Notes under the pieces: generated by a model | Seen by the model: the letters and a program-made list of their open reading frames with translations, nothing else | What the model was told of the DNA's origin: nothing | Database searches by the model: none | Shown here: positions 1-10,141 of the stretch, piece after piece | How positions within the stretch are numbered: the first letter of the stretch is position 1 | Layout: the number at the start of each line of letters is the position of its first letter | Made by a program: the position numbers and the translations under genes | DNA from: Orbilia blumenaviensis | Lineage: Eukaryota; Ascomycota; Orbiliomycetes; Orbiliales; Orbiliaceae | Direction of reading: 5' to 3' | Length of the DNA stretch: 64,000 nucleotides | Assembly (NCBI GenBank): GCA_036872755.1 | Contig: JAVHNS010000022.1 | Span: forward strand, 146,876-210,875

Positions 1-211
1 GCGATTTGGGATAGTGTTCCTGAACGGCAGTCAAAGCTGCTAGCTGTTTCGCCGAAGCCACAAGCTCTTCAGATATGGTAGCCATTGCTCTGCGATAAAT
101 GGCGGGGGGGTTTGGTATGCGATAGAGGGGCAATTGGCGGGGTTGTGCTGCAAGCTGGGGCGTTTTGAGCTTTGGAAGGTATCTGGTGGATATACGAGTG
201 AGTATCTTCAT
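1..211 (-). CDS. 5' end of an unidentified gene, possible mitochondrial leader
   Basis: An open frame starts at ATG 211-209 and runs out of the window at base 1, giving 70 codons with no stop. The first 42 residues are rich in Lys/Arg, Leu, Pro and Gln and almost free of acidic residues (MKILTRISTRYLPKLK...), which fits a mitochondrial targeting peptide. A second in-frame ATG at 85-83 begins MATISEELVASAKQLAALTA, which reads like the start of a mature soluble protein. Downstream initiation could therefore give a cytosolic form. I do not recognise the family from 70 residues, and an intron before base 1 cannot be excluded. That it is coding is inferred from the uninterrupted frame and the leader-like composition. 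Confidence 0.55.
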   Translation of the reverse strand, partial: MKILTRISTRYLPKLKTPQLAAQPRQLPLYRIPNPPAIYRRAMATISEELVASAKQLAALTAVQEHYPKS

Positions 212-1631
212 GAAGCCATTATTAAGCAGGTCGAGCTACGGTTTGTGATGTGGTCTTATAGCAGTGCAATTGTATTAACGTTGTCGACGATGAAGTCATA
301 ATCGAAGTTTGGGCAGGCCGAAGCCGGAAAGGCCCCGAAACTGTTGCATTTTAATGAAACAACGCAATTACCTAGATAGAACCCCAGTTCTTGAATTACC
401 CTCGAGGCCGACGATTTGTACTCTATTATACTCCAATTGATTCGACGAAAGGTTCGGAGCTCTATACATACGAAGGTGAATCGAAATTTGTCATGATAGT
501 TATACCGTTGAATCTACGGCCGCACACTTGGAGTATCGCGTGTTCCGGGCCATCCGGTATGAAATCCATATTTTGGGTGAATTGGGCTTAGACGATTTGC
601 AATTTGTATGATATGTTACCGAGTCTATAGTAACTTTGTTGAGTAATCAAATGAATCCACCCATCAACTTGAATACATTGCACACCGGTATTCTTCGGAT
701 CCTTCATCCCACTTTCTAGGGTACTGATTTTTGCAGTTAGGTTAACAGGCTGTCGAGCATCGCCGACCGCATTCGATATGGACCGGCCCAACAATTTCCA
801 CCAAGCTAAGGTGCAGGGTTTGAAGGGGACTTAAAAATGCAAATATCGTCCTTGTCTATTGATTTCCTGTCTCTCGAGTCTAAAAATCGGGTATATACTG
901 TGAACGGCCACGTTGGTCTCCATCTGTATGTGCGTGAAGTTTGCCCTTCCGCGGAATCTATGCGCAGTGTTAGGCTCGCGAAATTTTGAGCCCATAAAAG
1001 TACTGGCGAGGCATATGGGAATCGAGCGGTCCATATTTACATACAAAATTCCTATTAATATATACTTGCTCATACAAAATATGGTTAATATTGAAATCCC
1101 TTATTGCTTCAGAGACACGCAAGGGTACTTGGCCCTGGTACTGCTTTATTTGGCAGCCGGGGGCTCTATTCTACTGGAATACAACCGACTACGCCTAAGG
1201 GTGTCACAATAAGAAGAGAGGGTGTGAACGAGTGATTCGCCAAGACACCTTCAAGGTCTTCAGGATAAGCGGTATATCGAGCAATATCACAGCATTCAGC
1301 TGACAAAGTTTGATTAAACCTTGCTAGTTGCGCATAAACGCTTCATATTCTTCTTGCCACCAAATGCGGCATGAATCTGTATATGGGTGCGTATAGACTC
1401 AACAATACCGCACTTAACACAAAGTAGTATTATAAATTGTACTAGTCTCGAGATACTAGGTATGCGTGAGGTCGAACTTCGGTCGCACTTTTCGTTACAT
1501 GCTAATATATATATGCAGACTCGGTTTAAGGCATCATTTTAGCTTATTTCTGAAGCCAGGAGATGTCTATCGCTACGACCAAATGGTGAACCGCCCTAGT
1601 ATGCTGTATAGATACGGCCACACATCAGAAT
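212..1631. other. Intergenic, nothing recognised
   Basis: This lies between the divergent partial gene at the left edge and the secreted-protein gene starting at 1632, so it probably holds both promoters. Only short overlapping frames on opposite strands are open (for example 913-1212 plus and 831-1073 minus), and none has a recognisable motif. Confidence 0.5.
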
Positions 1632-4600
1632 ATGATAAGATCCGATTTTAACACCATAAATTTGCTTGTGCTTCAACTGCTTGCACCGCAGTTTGCTGCT
1701 GCTTGGTACCAACTCAACATCGAAACGGAGCCTGGAAGTTGGTTCCGCCGGAACAGCGCCCCAAATTTGGACCCCGACACATATAGCGACTACCGCGACC
1801 TTTCCCAATGTTACCGTACCCCTAAAGCGCGACCGACTGTCTTCAAAGCCATAGCCATTTGGAACAGGTATAGATATGATGCAACCCCCGATATCCGCTC
1901 CGTCGGGTTCTATAATAGTTCTCATTGCGACACTCTGAAGGTTGGAAATGGGAAATACGAAGTTAGAAGCATTCCATACATGGTCATTACTATTGATGCT
2001 ACTAAACTCGACGGTATTAGTGTTATTGATCTCGATAAGTCAGGAACCGAAGAATTTGCGGCGTCTTGGAAACCAGTGGATCTGGAGAGAGAGCGACGGG
2101 CTGGGGGGTTCCTGGTAGATGTGTCCGACACAATGCTCAGCGATTCAATTTTGGTCTGGCGCGAAGAAGGAGACCGAGAAAACTTGGGTGGGGAACAAGG
2201 CTGGGAGCCGATAACGGGTGGAATAACACATGTCAATCCTGGTGTTTGGAATCATTTGACCAGTCCAATGGCGGGTGTGTATCTCAGGGAAATCACCGAG
2301 AGAATTCTCTATCCCGGGTGGATGAACATTCCTGGGGCAGCAGATATATTGGTGCGTAGACTACGTGGTGTTATGGGAAATCTGAGGCTTAGTGGTCGGC
2401 CAGATATCGAGCTGCAGAATGCGCCAGAAGTCGAGTCCCCCGTTGAGCAGCTACATGCGTCAATAGAACAGGCGAAGCCATATGCCTCCCATCCTTTCAT
2501 AAGGGTTCGATCTATGCCAGGAATGATATTCAAGGCTCGGGCTCACAAAAGTATTGTCGCCCAAAGGTCAACGGCAGCCAGTCAGGGACAGTCGAGCTCT
2601 GTTGCAGAGCAGCTGGAGCACTCTCTTGTGAATATTATATCGAAGCCTTTGGAGAAACTAAAGACTACAGTCTTTTCTGAGTCAGCCATAAGGAACAATT
2701 TTCTGGAAATAGGGAACAAAGACTTGTGGATGGCGGGCATATTATCACAATGGGAGTATGTCACTTCGGTACTAAGATACGCCCGAAATGTCTATTTACA
2801 ATACGAATCAGATCACGGACGAGGAATTTTACAGGCGCCGCCATCACAACTACCGAACTGGCCCGAAGATCGAGCAAAGGTCTCCTCAGAGAGAGGGATA
2901 CAAACGGAGCCACTGAAATCGGAAATCGGAACCCAAACGAATACTAAGATACGGACTCAGGCAGATATAGAATTACAAACTGATCCGATACAATCAGAAA
3001 TAGAGACTCAGACGGAGCGAAGACCATATAGAAGCACAGAAATGGAAATTCAAACAGAGCCCGTTCAATCAGAAACAGAGACACAGACAGAAAGAAGACC
3101 ATATATAAGTACAGAAATGAAAATACAAACAGATCCTGTTCAGTCGGAAATAGAGACTCAGACGGAACGAAGACCACATATAAGCACGGAAATGGAAATA
3201 CAAACAGAGCCCATTCAATCGGAAATAGAAACACAGACGGAAAGGAGGCGACCGATATTGTCAGAAACGGAAATCCAGACCGAACCAACATGGACTGAAA
3301 TACAAATACAAACCGAAGAGCGGAGAGTGCCCCAATCAGAAATGGAGATGCAAACAGAACCTACAGGCTCAGAAATGCAAATACAGACTGAAAACGATGT
3401 TCCACCACAAGCAGAAACGGAAGTGCAAACAGAGGGACCAATGAGAGTGGAAACAACGATACAGACGGAAGAACTCCCACAGTCAGAAATCGGGATGCAG
3501 ACTGAAGGACCGATGCGAGCGGAAACAGAGATACAGACAGAAGGCACTCGGCAATCTGAAATCGGCATACAGACTGAAAGGCCAATGCGATTAGAGGGAG
3601 TAGTTCAAACGGAGGGCCAGGTAGGGTATGAGATCGGGGTGCAGACCGACGGGCCGATACAGACTGAAGAACAAGTACAAACGGAAGAAATACTACGGCC
3701 ACATATAGGTATACAAACGGAAGAATGGCTGCGGCCAGAAGGTGCGATGCAAACGGAACAAATACAATACGAGCAAATGCAGCTACGAGACGAAGAACGA
3801 CCGAGTCTAGTAGAAGAAGTACGGCCAGAAGCAGCTTCAGTGGGCCGCGCTTCACCACATCGGTCAGAAGGGCAAATGGAATTATGGCCAGGGGTACAGA
3901 TACGGATAAATCCAGAGAATGAAATCCGATCAGCACGCGCTTCAGTGCGCCAGACCTCACGAGTTGAGTCAGAAGCTAGCGCGGTGCAGCAAAATCTACG
4001 AGTTCAACCGGAGGAAGGATCTATTTACCAGTCGGAAGAAGGTGGGCTAGTGGAAGAAGCAGAGAATGGACTTTCAGGGAGCGAAGAGGATGTGGGCTTA
4101 GTAAACAATCCAGGATATCTGTCTGAATTGGAGGTGGACCTAGTATCAGAATCAGGCTCACTCTATGAGCCGTCGCAGGACCGATCAGAATCAGGCTCAC
4201 TCTACGAGCCTTCACGAGAGCCTTCAGAAGCAGGCTGGCAGGGGCCATCGCTGTTAAATGAGCCAGGAAGAATACAGCCAGGAAGACGAATACAGCTCGG
4301 AAGAATAATACAACCAGAGGAGCAAATACAGCCAGAGGAGCAGATACAGCCAGAGGAGCAAATACAGCCAGAGGAGCAAATACAACTAGAGGAGCAAATA
4401 CAACTAGAGGATCAAATTCAACCAGAGGATCAAATTCAACCAGAGGATCAAATTCAACCAGAGGAACAGATACGATTAGGCGATCAAATCAACCCAGAAG
4501 ATTTACTGGTTCCAGAACTAGAGCAAGAAATGCAGTCAGAAGTAGAAATACAATCCGATGTGGAAGATGAGAGCTTAGGAGGTCAACTACAGATCGAAAA

Positions 4601-5096
4601 CTTCCTACTGCGAAATAATTTCTACCAGCAATCTGCCAATTCCGCGAACATTAATACCGGCAGGAACCAAAACGCCAACGCAGGGGATAACCTCAGGGGT
4701 CTTGAAGATATTGAGCCAGAATTTCTAGACCCACGACATATTCTTAGATTTAGAAATTCAGTGGGGCGCTTACTGGACAATATGTATCCCATCCAAAACC
4801 CTAGTAATTCCATATTGGAAGGCGATGCTTTGCTTGGCAACAATCCAAGCCAAGACCCTTCCGATTACTTGATACAAAAGCTACGAGAAGCTGGCCTTGA
4901 ACCCCAAGAAATGAGCCTTTATGATTTCCCCGGGGAGTCATATACATTGGAAGCTGAATATGGAGATTCCGATGATGATCTTTTGGAAGCCCCAAGGAGA
5001 TCTAGGAATCGGGGCAGGAGGCAGGCTTTACCTGATCTAAGACCAAGAGGTCCACCTATCGAAGAGGAAATTGCCCGACAAAACCTGAATGGCTGA
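1632..5096 (+). CDS. Large secreted repeat protein with about 25 QTE/QTD motifs
   Basis: A single exon encodes 1154 residues. Residues 1-24 look like a signal peptide (hydrophobic LLVLQLLAPQFAAA, then WYQL). Residues 25-140 form a globular part with a Cys pair (SQCYRT and SSHCDT) and the run FKAIAIWNRYRY...VGFYNSSHC. This part is shared with the 424-residue protein at 23776-25050. Residues about 420-710 carry roughly 25 copies of [I/T/M/V]QT[E/D], spaced about 10-14 residues apart. Residues about 890-955 are tandem (E/D)(E/D)QIQP-type hexapeptides, and the rest of the tail is acidic. No enzyme signature is visible. The QT motifs resemble the anchor of LC8 dynein light-chain ligands, but a signal peptide argues against a cytosolic partner in the fungus itself. 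The function is unknown; a secreted or surface protein is the best inference. Confidence 0.8.
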   Translation: MIRSDFNTINLLVLQLLAPQFAAAWYQLNIETEPGSWFRRNSAPNLDPDTYSDYRDLSQCYRTPKARPTVFKAIAIWNRYRYDATPDIRSVGFYNSSHCDTLKVGNGKYEVRSIPYMVITIDATKLDGISVIDLDKSGTEEFAASWKPVDLERERRAGGFLVDVSDTMLSDSILVWREEGDRENLGGEQGWEPITGGITHVNPGVWNHLTSPMAGVYLREITERILYPGWMNIPGAADILVRRLRGVMGNLRLSGRPDIELQNAPEVESPVEQLHASIEQAKPYASHPFIRVRSMPGMIFKARAHKSIVAQRSTAASQGQSSSVAEQLEHSLVNIISKPLEKLKTTVFSESAIRNNFLEIGNKDLWMAGILSQWEYVTSVLRYARNVYLQYESDHGRGILQAPPSQLPNWPEDRAKVSSERGIQTEPLKSEIGTQTNTKIRTQADIELQTDPIQSEIETQTERRPYRSTEMEIQTEPVQSETETQTERRPYISTEMKIQTDPVQSEIETQTERRPHISTEMEIQTEPIQSEIETQTERRRPILSETEIQTEPTWTEIQIQTEERRVPQSEMEMQTEPTGSEMQIQTENDVPPQAETEVQTEGPMRVETTIQTEELPQSEIGMQTEGPMRAETEIQTEGTRQSEIGIQTERPMRLEGVVQTEGQVGYEIGVQTDGPIQTEEQVQTEEILRPHIGIQTEEWLRPEGAMQTEQIQYEQMQLRDEERPSLVEEVRPEAASVGRASPHRSEGQMELWPGVQIRINPENEIRSARASVRQTSRVESEASAVQQNLRVQPEEGSIYQSEEGGLVEEAENGLSGSEEDVGLVNNPGYLSELEVDLVSESGSLYEPSQDRSESGSLYEPSREPSEAGWQGPSLLNEPGRIQPGRRIQLGRIIQPEEQIQPEEQIQPEEQIQPEEQIQLEEQIQLEDQIQPEDQIQPEDQIQPEEQIRLGDQINPEDLLVPELEQEMQSEVEIQSDVEDESLGGQLQIENFLLRNNFYQQSANSANINTGRNQNANAGDNLRGLEDIEPEFLDPRHILRFRNSVGRLLDNMYPIQNPSNSILEGDALLGNNPSQDPSDYLIQKLREAGLEPQEMSLYDFPGESYTLEAEYGDSDDDLLEAPRRSRNRGRRQALPDLRPRGPPIEEEIARQNLNG
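2892..3765 (+). repeat. Degenerate repeat array encoding QTE/QTD motifs
   Basis: About 25 imperfect units of 30-42 bp encode [S/T]E[I/M]x[I/T/M]QTE-like peptides (residues about 420-710 of the secreted protein). Codons vary between units while the QT core is kept, so the peptide rather than the DNA appears to be conserved. Confidence 0.85.
4309..4480 (+). repeat. 18-bp tandem repeat encoding QIQPEE hexapeptides
   Basis: Near-identical 18-bp units (caaatacagccagaggag and variants such as caaattcaaccagaggat) run for about nine copies inside the secreted-protein gene. Neighbouring copies are almost identical at DNA level, which suggests recent expansion and likely copy-number variation between strains. 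Confidence 0.85.
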
Positions 5097-5839
5097 TTAT
5101 GCCATAGAGCCACGGAATTTTCCTACCTCAGAGCCAGTAATAAACGACTCTCAACGAATTGAAATTAAGGGCACCACACTTCCGGAATTTGTGATCGCTA
5201 CTTCTGCTAAACTTAGTTTGAATTGGCTATGATACTAAATCTATAGAGCCGCAGAAGATGTCTTTAGGGGCTGTATGCGTGTATAATGCTATATATAGAA
5301 GACTTCAAATCAATCGAAAATTATGTAACATTTCCTGCCAGCGCTAGGACTAGTAGAAGTGTAGCTAACCCATCTGTATATCACCTTCCCGGATGTCTCG
5401 ATAATCCTTCAACCACAAATTTAAGCGTCAGTGTATATCTTCATACTATATATTGATAATTGCTAAAGGCCGATTTTTTAATTTTAAGACTTTTAAGAAC
5501 ACGAAAACTGGCCGCCTTTTCGCATATACTATAATTGCGAAGGCTTAAAATCAATATGCATAGCCATTTAACTGGTGCGGATAGATACTTTAGGTATCAT
5601 TGATCGCCCCTGGATCTCAAAAACTTCAAAAATTGGGAATAGATTTAAACGAAATTGCGAGCTTTTACCACGACACTTCGTGGAGGCTGGTTTGCGAGAC
5701 TGCCTTTTACTATGTTATTATAGCAATTCAATAATAGGGATCCTTATTAGTCTACGAGACTATTCTGGCTATCTCCAGGTCTCAAAATCGAACTAATTCC
5801 ATTCCCCATTTTCAAGGATGCGAAGAGGATACACAACTG

Positions 5840-5855
5840 ATGCATGCGCATGCAT
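5840..5855. promoter_or_regulatory. Perfect 16-bp palindrome upstream of TYW1
   Basis: The sequence atgcatgcgcatgcat equals its own reverse complement and lies about 320 bp upstream of the TYW1 start codon. A regulatory role is only inferred. Confidence 0.35.
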
Positions 5856-6079
5856 TCAAACCGACAAGTCTCGTAACCACCAAATGGCAAGGTACAAAGT
5901 ACAACAGTATATTGTGTTGTTCTTGTTGACCAATCAAAAACATTTGAATTTTCTGGCATCCTCCACACCCCACCAACACCACCACCAATCGCATCCAAAA
6001 AGCCACAGTGCGACCATAAACCCCGGACATAAGTGGAGAGACACAGCGATAATAAGTCGCACGGCAGACTGCATGGCGG

Positions 6080-6099
6080 AGACCTCAGATCTGAGGTCT
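6080..6099. promoter_or_regulatory. Perfect 20-bp palindrome upstream of TYW1
   Basis: The sequence agacctcagatctgaggtct equals its own reverse complement. It ends 76 bp before the TYW1 start codon, so it lies in the promoter or 5' leader. It could be a dimeric protein site or an RNA hairpin stem; neither is proven. Confidence 0.5.
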
Positions 6100-6175
6100 T
6101 TAGGTACATTCACTTTTCACCTTATACTTTTAGGGCTGCGTCACGTTGAATTCTAACAAGCTGGTATTTTAATCT

Positions 6176-8596
6176 ATGACAGACCTCATCGAGCTATGGC
6201 ATACTTTACGAGTTCCACTTATTATCGCTATCGGCGCTATATATATTGTCCTGCGCCTGAGGAAAGTCTTCTTAACACGAAGACCTGTTCTTACTACTCC
6301 TCCGAGCCCATCTAAGCTCGAGCCGCAGCTCTGTGCAGAGCCTGATGGCACTGTTATCCTTCCCGAAAAGTTTGAGGCCACTTCTGTATCCAACAAGAGG
6401 CGAAAATTGTCCCCCCCTAAGCATGTGCCGAAGCGAATCGCTGGTTCTGAAGTACGAAAGAAAAAGCCAGTAGCTCCAAACGAGGATGCCCCAGCAAACG
6501 TTGAGGAGACTACAGCCTCCGACGAAAAATCGATACAAGTCTTTATATTCTACTCATCCTTAACCGGATCCACCGCTAAATACGCTGAAAAGCTATCGAA
6601 GGACCTATTTTCAGAGCCATTGCATGTGCCAAAACCGACGCCTCCATCGGTCGGCACTGACGATGTACGGCCTAGTGTCGAGAAGGCGAAATTTCTCCCA
6701 CCTATTGTCGAAAATCTTGACTATCTCGACTTGGATGACTATTTTATATCCCCAGCCAGTGTCAAGGGACCAAATACGAGCTCGGTATACCTCCTGCTGA
6801 TTCCGACCTATGAAATAACTTCCCCAGTAGATGCTTTCCTCGAACATCTTTCCGAAACCCACCATGATTTCCGCATAGACACTCGTCCTCTCCGGTCCGT
6901 AGCTGGATTTTCAGTGTTTGGGTTTGGGGATAAGGAAGGTTGGCCGATGGAAGAAGGTCGAGGTGGTGGCATATTCTGTGGTCAGGCAAAGGAAGCGGAT
7001 AGATGGATGTCTAAACTTACCGGCGGGAAACGTTTATTCCCTATTGGTATGGGAGATGTCAAAGGCGATGTCCTAGGCAATATGGATGAGTGGAGAAAGC
7101 ATCTGGAAATTGCGCTTGATGACTTAGCCGCAGGCGAGATCATTGCTGAATCCACAGGAATGGACAGTGAAGACGAAGAAGATCTTGCTCAGGACGCAGC
7201 TACCACTGAGCCTCTGGTTGACGTTGAGGATATCGGGAACTCTATGCGATCTTCGAAGCCACCCAAAGCCAAGAAGCCTGCGGCCCCACTCGCGATTGAT
7301 TTTACAACAACCAACCCGCGAACTTCAAAATTGAAAGAAATGGTCCCTACATCTTCTCCCACACATGCTGCCCTTACAAAACAGGGTTACACAATCGTCG
7401 GTTCTCACTCCGGTGTCAAACTTTGTCGTTGGACTAAATCAGCCCTTCGCGGTCGAGGCTCATGTTACAAGTATTCATTCTATGGCATTAAATCGCATCT
7501 CTGCATGGAAACAACACCATCCCTCTCCTGCAGTAACAAATGCGTATTCTGCTGGAGACACGGTACGAATCCCGTCTCTACAACTTGGAACTGGGTCGTT
7601 GACCCCCCAGAGATGATCCTCTCGGGAGCCATGGAGGGACATTACCAAAAGATAAAGATACTCAAGGGTGTTCCCGGTATACGTGCGGACCGATTCGCCG
7701 AAGCTTTCAGAATACGGCATTGCGCTCTCAGTCTCGTTGGGGAACCTATATTCTATCCCCATATAAACGAATTCCTAGAGATGCTGCATTCCCGTCATAT
7801 ATCTAGCTTCTTGGTGTGCAATGCTCAACACCCTGACCAACTTGCGCGGCTCAAATATGTCACGCAGTTATATGTCAGTATTGATGCGTCGAATAAGGAG
7901 TCTCTAAGAAGGATTGATAGACCCCTGCATCGTGACTTCTGGGAGAGGTTTATGAAATGCTTGGATATTATCAAGGCAAAAAAGGATCGCATGCGAACAG
8001 TATACCGTCTCACCCTTGTCAAAGGCTTCAACATTGAAGATGAAGTCGAAGGGTATGCAACTCTCGTAGAGAAGGGTCTGCCAGCATTTGTTGAAATCAA
8101 AGGAGTTACATATTGCGGCACCTCAACATCAGTCGGTGCAGGGTTATCGATGCAGAATGTTCCGTTCTACGAGGAAGTCTGCGAGTTCGTTAAACGACTT
8201 AACGAGGCATTACAGAAACGAGGACTCGGATACGGTATTGCGGCGGAGCATGCACATAGCTGTTGTATTCTGATCGCGAGTAACGATTACTTCATCGATG
8301 GTAGGTGGCATACTGTTATTGATTACCAAAAGTTCTTTCAGTTATTGGAAGAGGGTAAAGAGTTCGGCCCATTGGATTACGTGGGACCCCCAACAGAGGA
8401 GTGGGCAGTTTGGGGGAATGGAGGTTTCAACGTAAGTATAACCGTTCCCACTAATTATCTGAGGAAACATGGTTACTAATGACAAACATCCTACCAGCCC
8501 GCGGATGAGAGAGTGTATAAGAAAGGAAAGCATAAAGGAAAGACCGCGGCGGAAGTTGCGGCGGAGGCGGCGGAGGCAGAGAGTGGATGTGGTTAA
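6176..8596 (+). CDS. TYW1: TYW1, radical SAM tRNA 4-demethylwyosine synthase
   Basis: Two exons, 6176-8431 and 8498-8596, give 784 residues. The intron 8432-8497 has GTAAGT, a TACTAATGAC branch site and CCAG; without it the frame would end in an unrelated tail at 8479. Residues about 12-30 form a membrane anchor. A flavodoxin-like FMN domain begins near residue 121 (FYSSLTGSTAKYAEKL). The radical SAM cluster motif is C452-x3-C456-x2-C459 (CSNKCVFC), followed by WRHGTNPV. The enzyme condenses pyruvate carbons with N1-methylguanosine-37 of tRNA-Phe to make the tricyclic wyosine core, the second step of wybutosine synthesis; fungal TYW1 sits at the ER. The length matches the family (yeast about 810). 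The C-terminus is Lys- and Ala/Glu-rich. Identification is firm. Confidence 0.97.
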
Positions 8597-8897
8597 GAAA
8601 GTCCGTTTCACCAGGCCCCAGCGTAAGATGTACAGTTATATACCAATCGAGATTGAGGACCATAATTGCATCCGGTCAACGATTCAGGCACCGAAATCAG
8701 TATGCTATTAGGTACATTATTTGGATAAGAGCTACAAGAAATGAATTAATGATTCATGAATTCGGTCATGTAAGCACATTACTAGTGCTTATGTAATTTC
8801 TATTGAAAGAAAGGCTAATTTACAGCCACCTGAACCCGCGCTCTAAGCCACACAAAAGTAAAAGGAGTTCTTGGCCAATAGACTGTTTGATGGCCAC
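8597..8897. other. Convergent 3' intergenic region
   Basis: This short gap separates the stops of TYW1 (plus) and the FAM50 gene (minus). It presumably contains both 3' UTRs; no gene is seen. Confidence 0.5.
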
Positions 8898-10141
8898 TCA
8901 ACTGAAGAAGAATGAGTTATCGCTCTTATCTCTTCTAATCATATTTGCGTAATCTTTGTTGGGATCAAACATCTCCCACATGCTTGCCGGGAAGATGTGC
9001 TTGTTCCTTTCGTACCATCTTCTATCCACTACCTTTGTGACAGTTGGGTCATCTGGCGGCCTATCATTCCCGGATTTTTTATCCTTATCTTTTCCACCAG
9101 TGGAAGAAGCAGAAGAGTCATCGATTTTGCCATCCTTTAATGTCAATGCCGATGGATAATCGAAAAGCTTTCCGTGAGGGCCGATGGTACCATTTACTAT
9201 GAAGTAGTAGAACTCGTAGTGCTAGACTACCGTTAGCCGAAGCTCATCAATAATTGAAGAATGGTGGAATGCAACTTGCATGAGGAATAATAATTTCACC
9301 ACGGACGAACATCAAGTCATCAACACTGACTCTATGCCATAACCCTCTTGTTCTCCTCGCCCTTTCTAGGAATAACCACACAGCTTCGCCCTTTTTCATT
9401 TTACACTCTCCGCCAGGAACATTTGTTCCATCATAAAATACGAAAGGTATAGAGATTTCCTCGGCACGAATAGAATCCTGGAGTTTGTTGAATTCCTTCC
9501 GCAGAGACTCTCGCATTTCTGCTTCCTTTCTGAGCGACGCTTTGGTAATGATCGTTGGGGCAGGAACAGCTGTGTTGAATTTTCGTTTTGTCACCGTTGT
9601 AGATGTGCCTGTTTCTATGCTTTTCTCTGGAGGTGGCGTAGATGCCGCAGCAGGTGTGCCACTACGAGACGGGTTTGCAGATGTTGGTAACGGAGAAGGT
9701 GTTATCGATGGGGCTGAGGAATCATCGTCGCCGTCGCCGTCATCAAAGGATAGAAGTCCACGTGATGTCGCTGTCTTTTTGCGCTTTTTTGGCGCTGGAG
9801 GCTTTACATTGCTAATTTTGTTAGTCCTACTCTTAGGCTTGAGATCTCAAAGGGATGCTATGGGGCCGTGGGGGAATGCCTCACCCATCGCTTCCGACGC
9901 TACCAGCACGACTGCCACCTGTAGACCCCGGGGCGGATTGATTCGCATTTGCAGCCTCACGTTCCTTCTGCTCGACAAGTTCGGCGCGACGCTTTTTGAA
10001 GTCGGAAAGATGGACGAGACCGACAGTCTGAGATTTCAGGACATCTTCGAGGGTTTCGTTCTGAGACGTGAATCGGAAGTTATGAGTTGGACGGTCCACC
10101 GCCGGTGTTGACGGTTTACCATTTTGGTTTGACGGCGGCAT
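8898..10141 (-). CDS. FAM50/XAP5 family nuclear protein
   Basis: Three exons on the minus strand: 10141-9885, 9811-9280 and 9221-8898, total 370 residues (human FAM50A is 339). Intron 1 (9812-9884) is GTGAGG...CTAAC...TTAG. Intron 2 (9222-9279) is a GC-AG intron with donor GCAAGT and branch GGCTAAC. Family hallmarks are TVGLVHLSDFKKRRAELVE near the N-terminus, a Lys-rich stretch then LLSFDDGD, the FVFYDGTNVPGG segment, VRGEIIIPHHYEFYYFIVN spanning the second junction, and the C-terminal TKVVDRRWYERNKHIFPAS. Animal and plant members act in the nucleus in transcription and splicing. It converges with TYW1. The GC-AG donor is required to keep the IIPHHYEFYYF core, so the junction is well supported. 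Confidence 0.94.

Larger units (their letters stand above)
5097..6175. other. Intergenic with TYW1 promoter
   Basis: No credible gene is visible. The 5818-6156 frame is His/Ser-rich and overlaps the TYW1 upstream region. Two perfect palindromes occur here, of 16 bp (5840-5855) and 20 bp (6080-6099). Confidence 0.6.

Noticed and set aside
831..1212. Overlapping 80- and 99-codon frames on opposite strands
   Set aside because: Neither shows a family signature; they overlap each other and are within chance length.
3361..3960. 199-codon and related minus-strand frames
   Set aside because: Shadow of the QT-repeat gene; the repetitive codons keep the other strand open.
5818..6156. 112-codon frame just before TYW1
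   Set aside because: Overlaps two minus frames and contains the palindromes; no motif, better explained as promoter and leader.
9485..10111. 208-codon plus-strand frame
   Set aside because: It is antisense to exons 1 and 2 of the FAM50 gene, whose conserved motifs fix the coding strand as minus.
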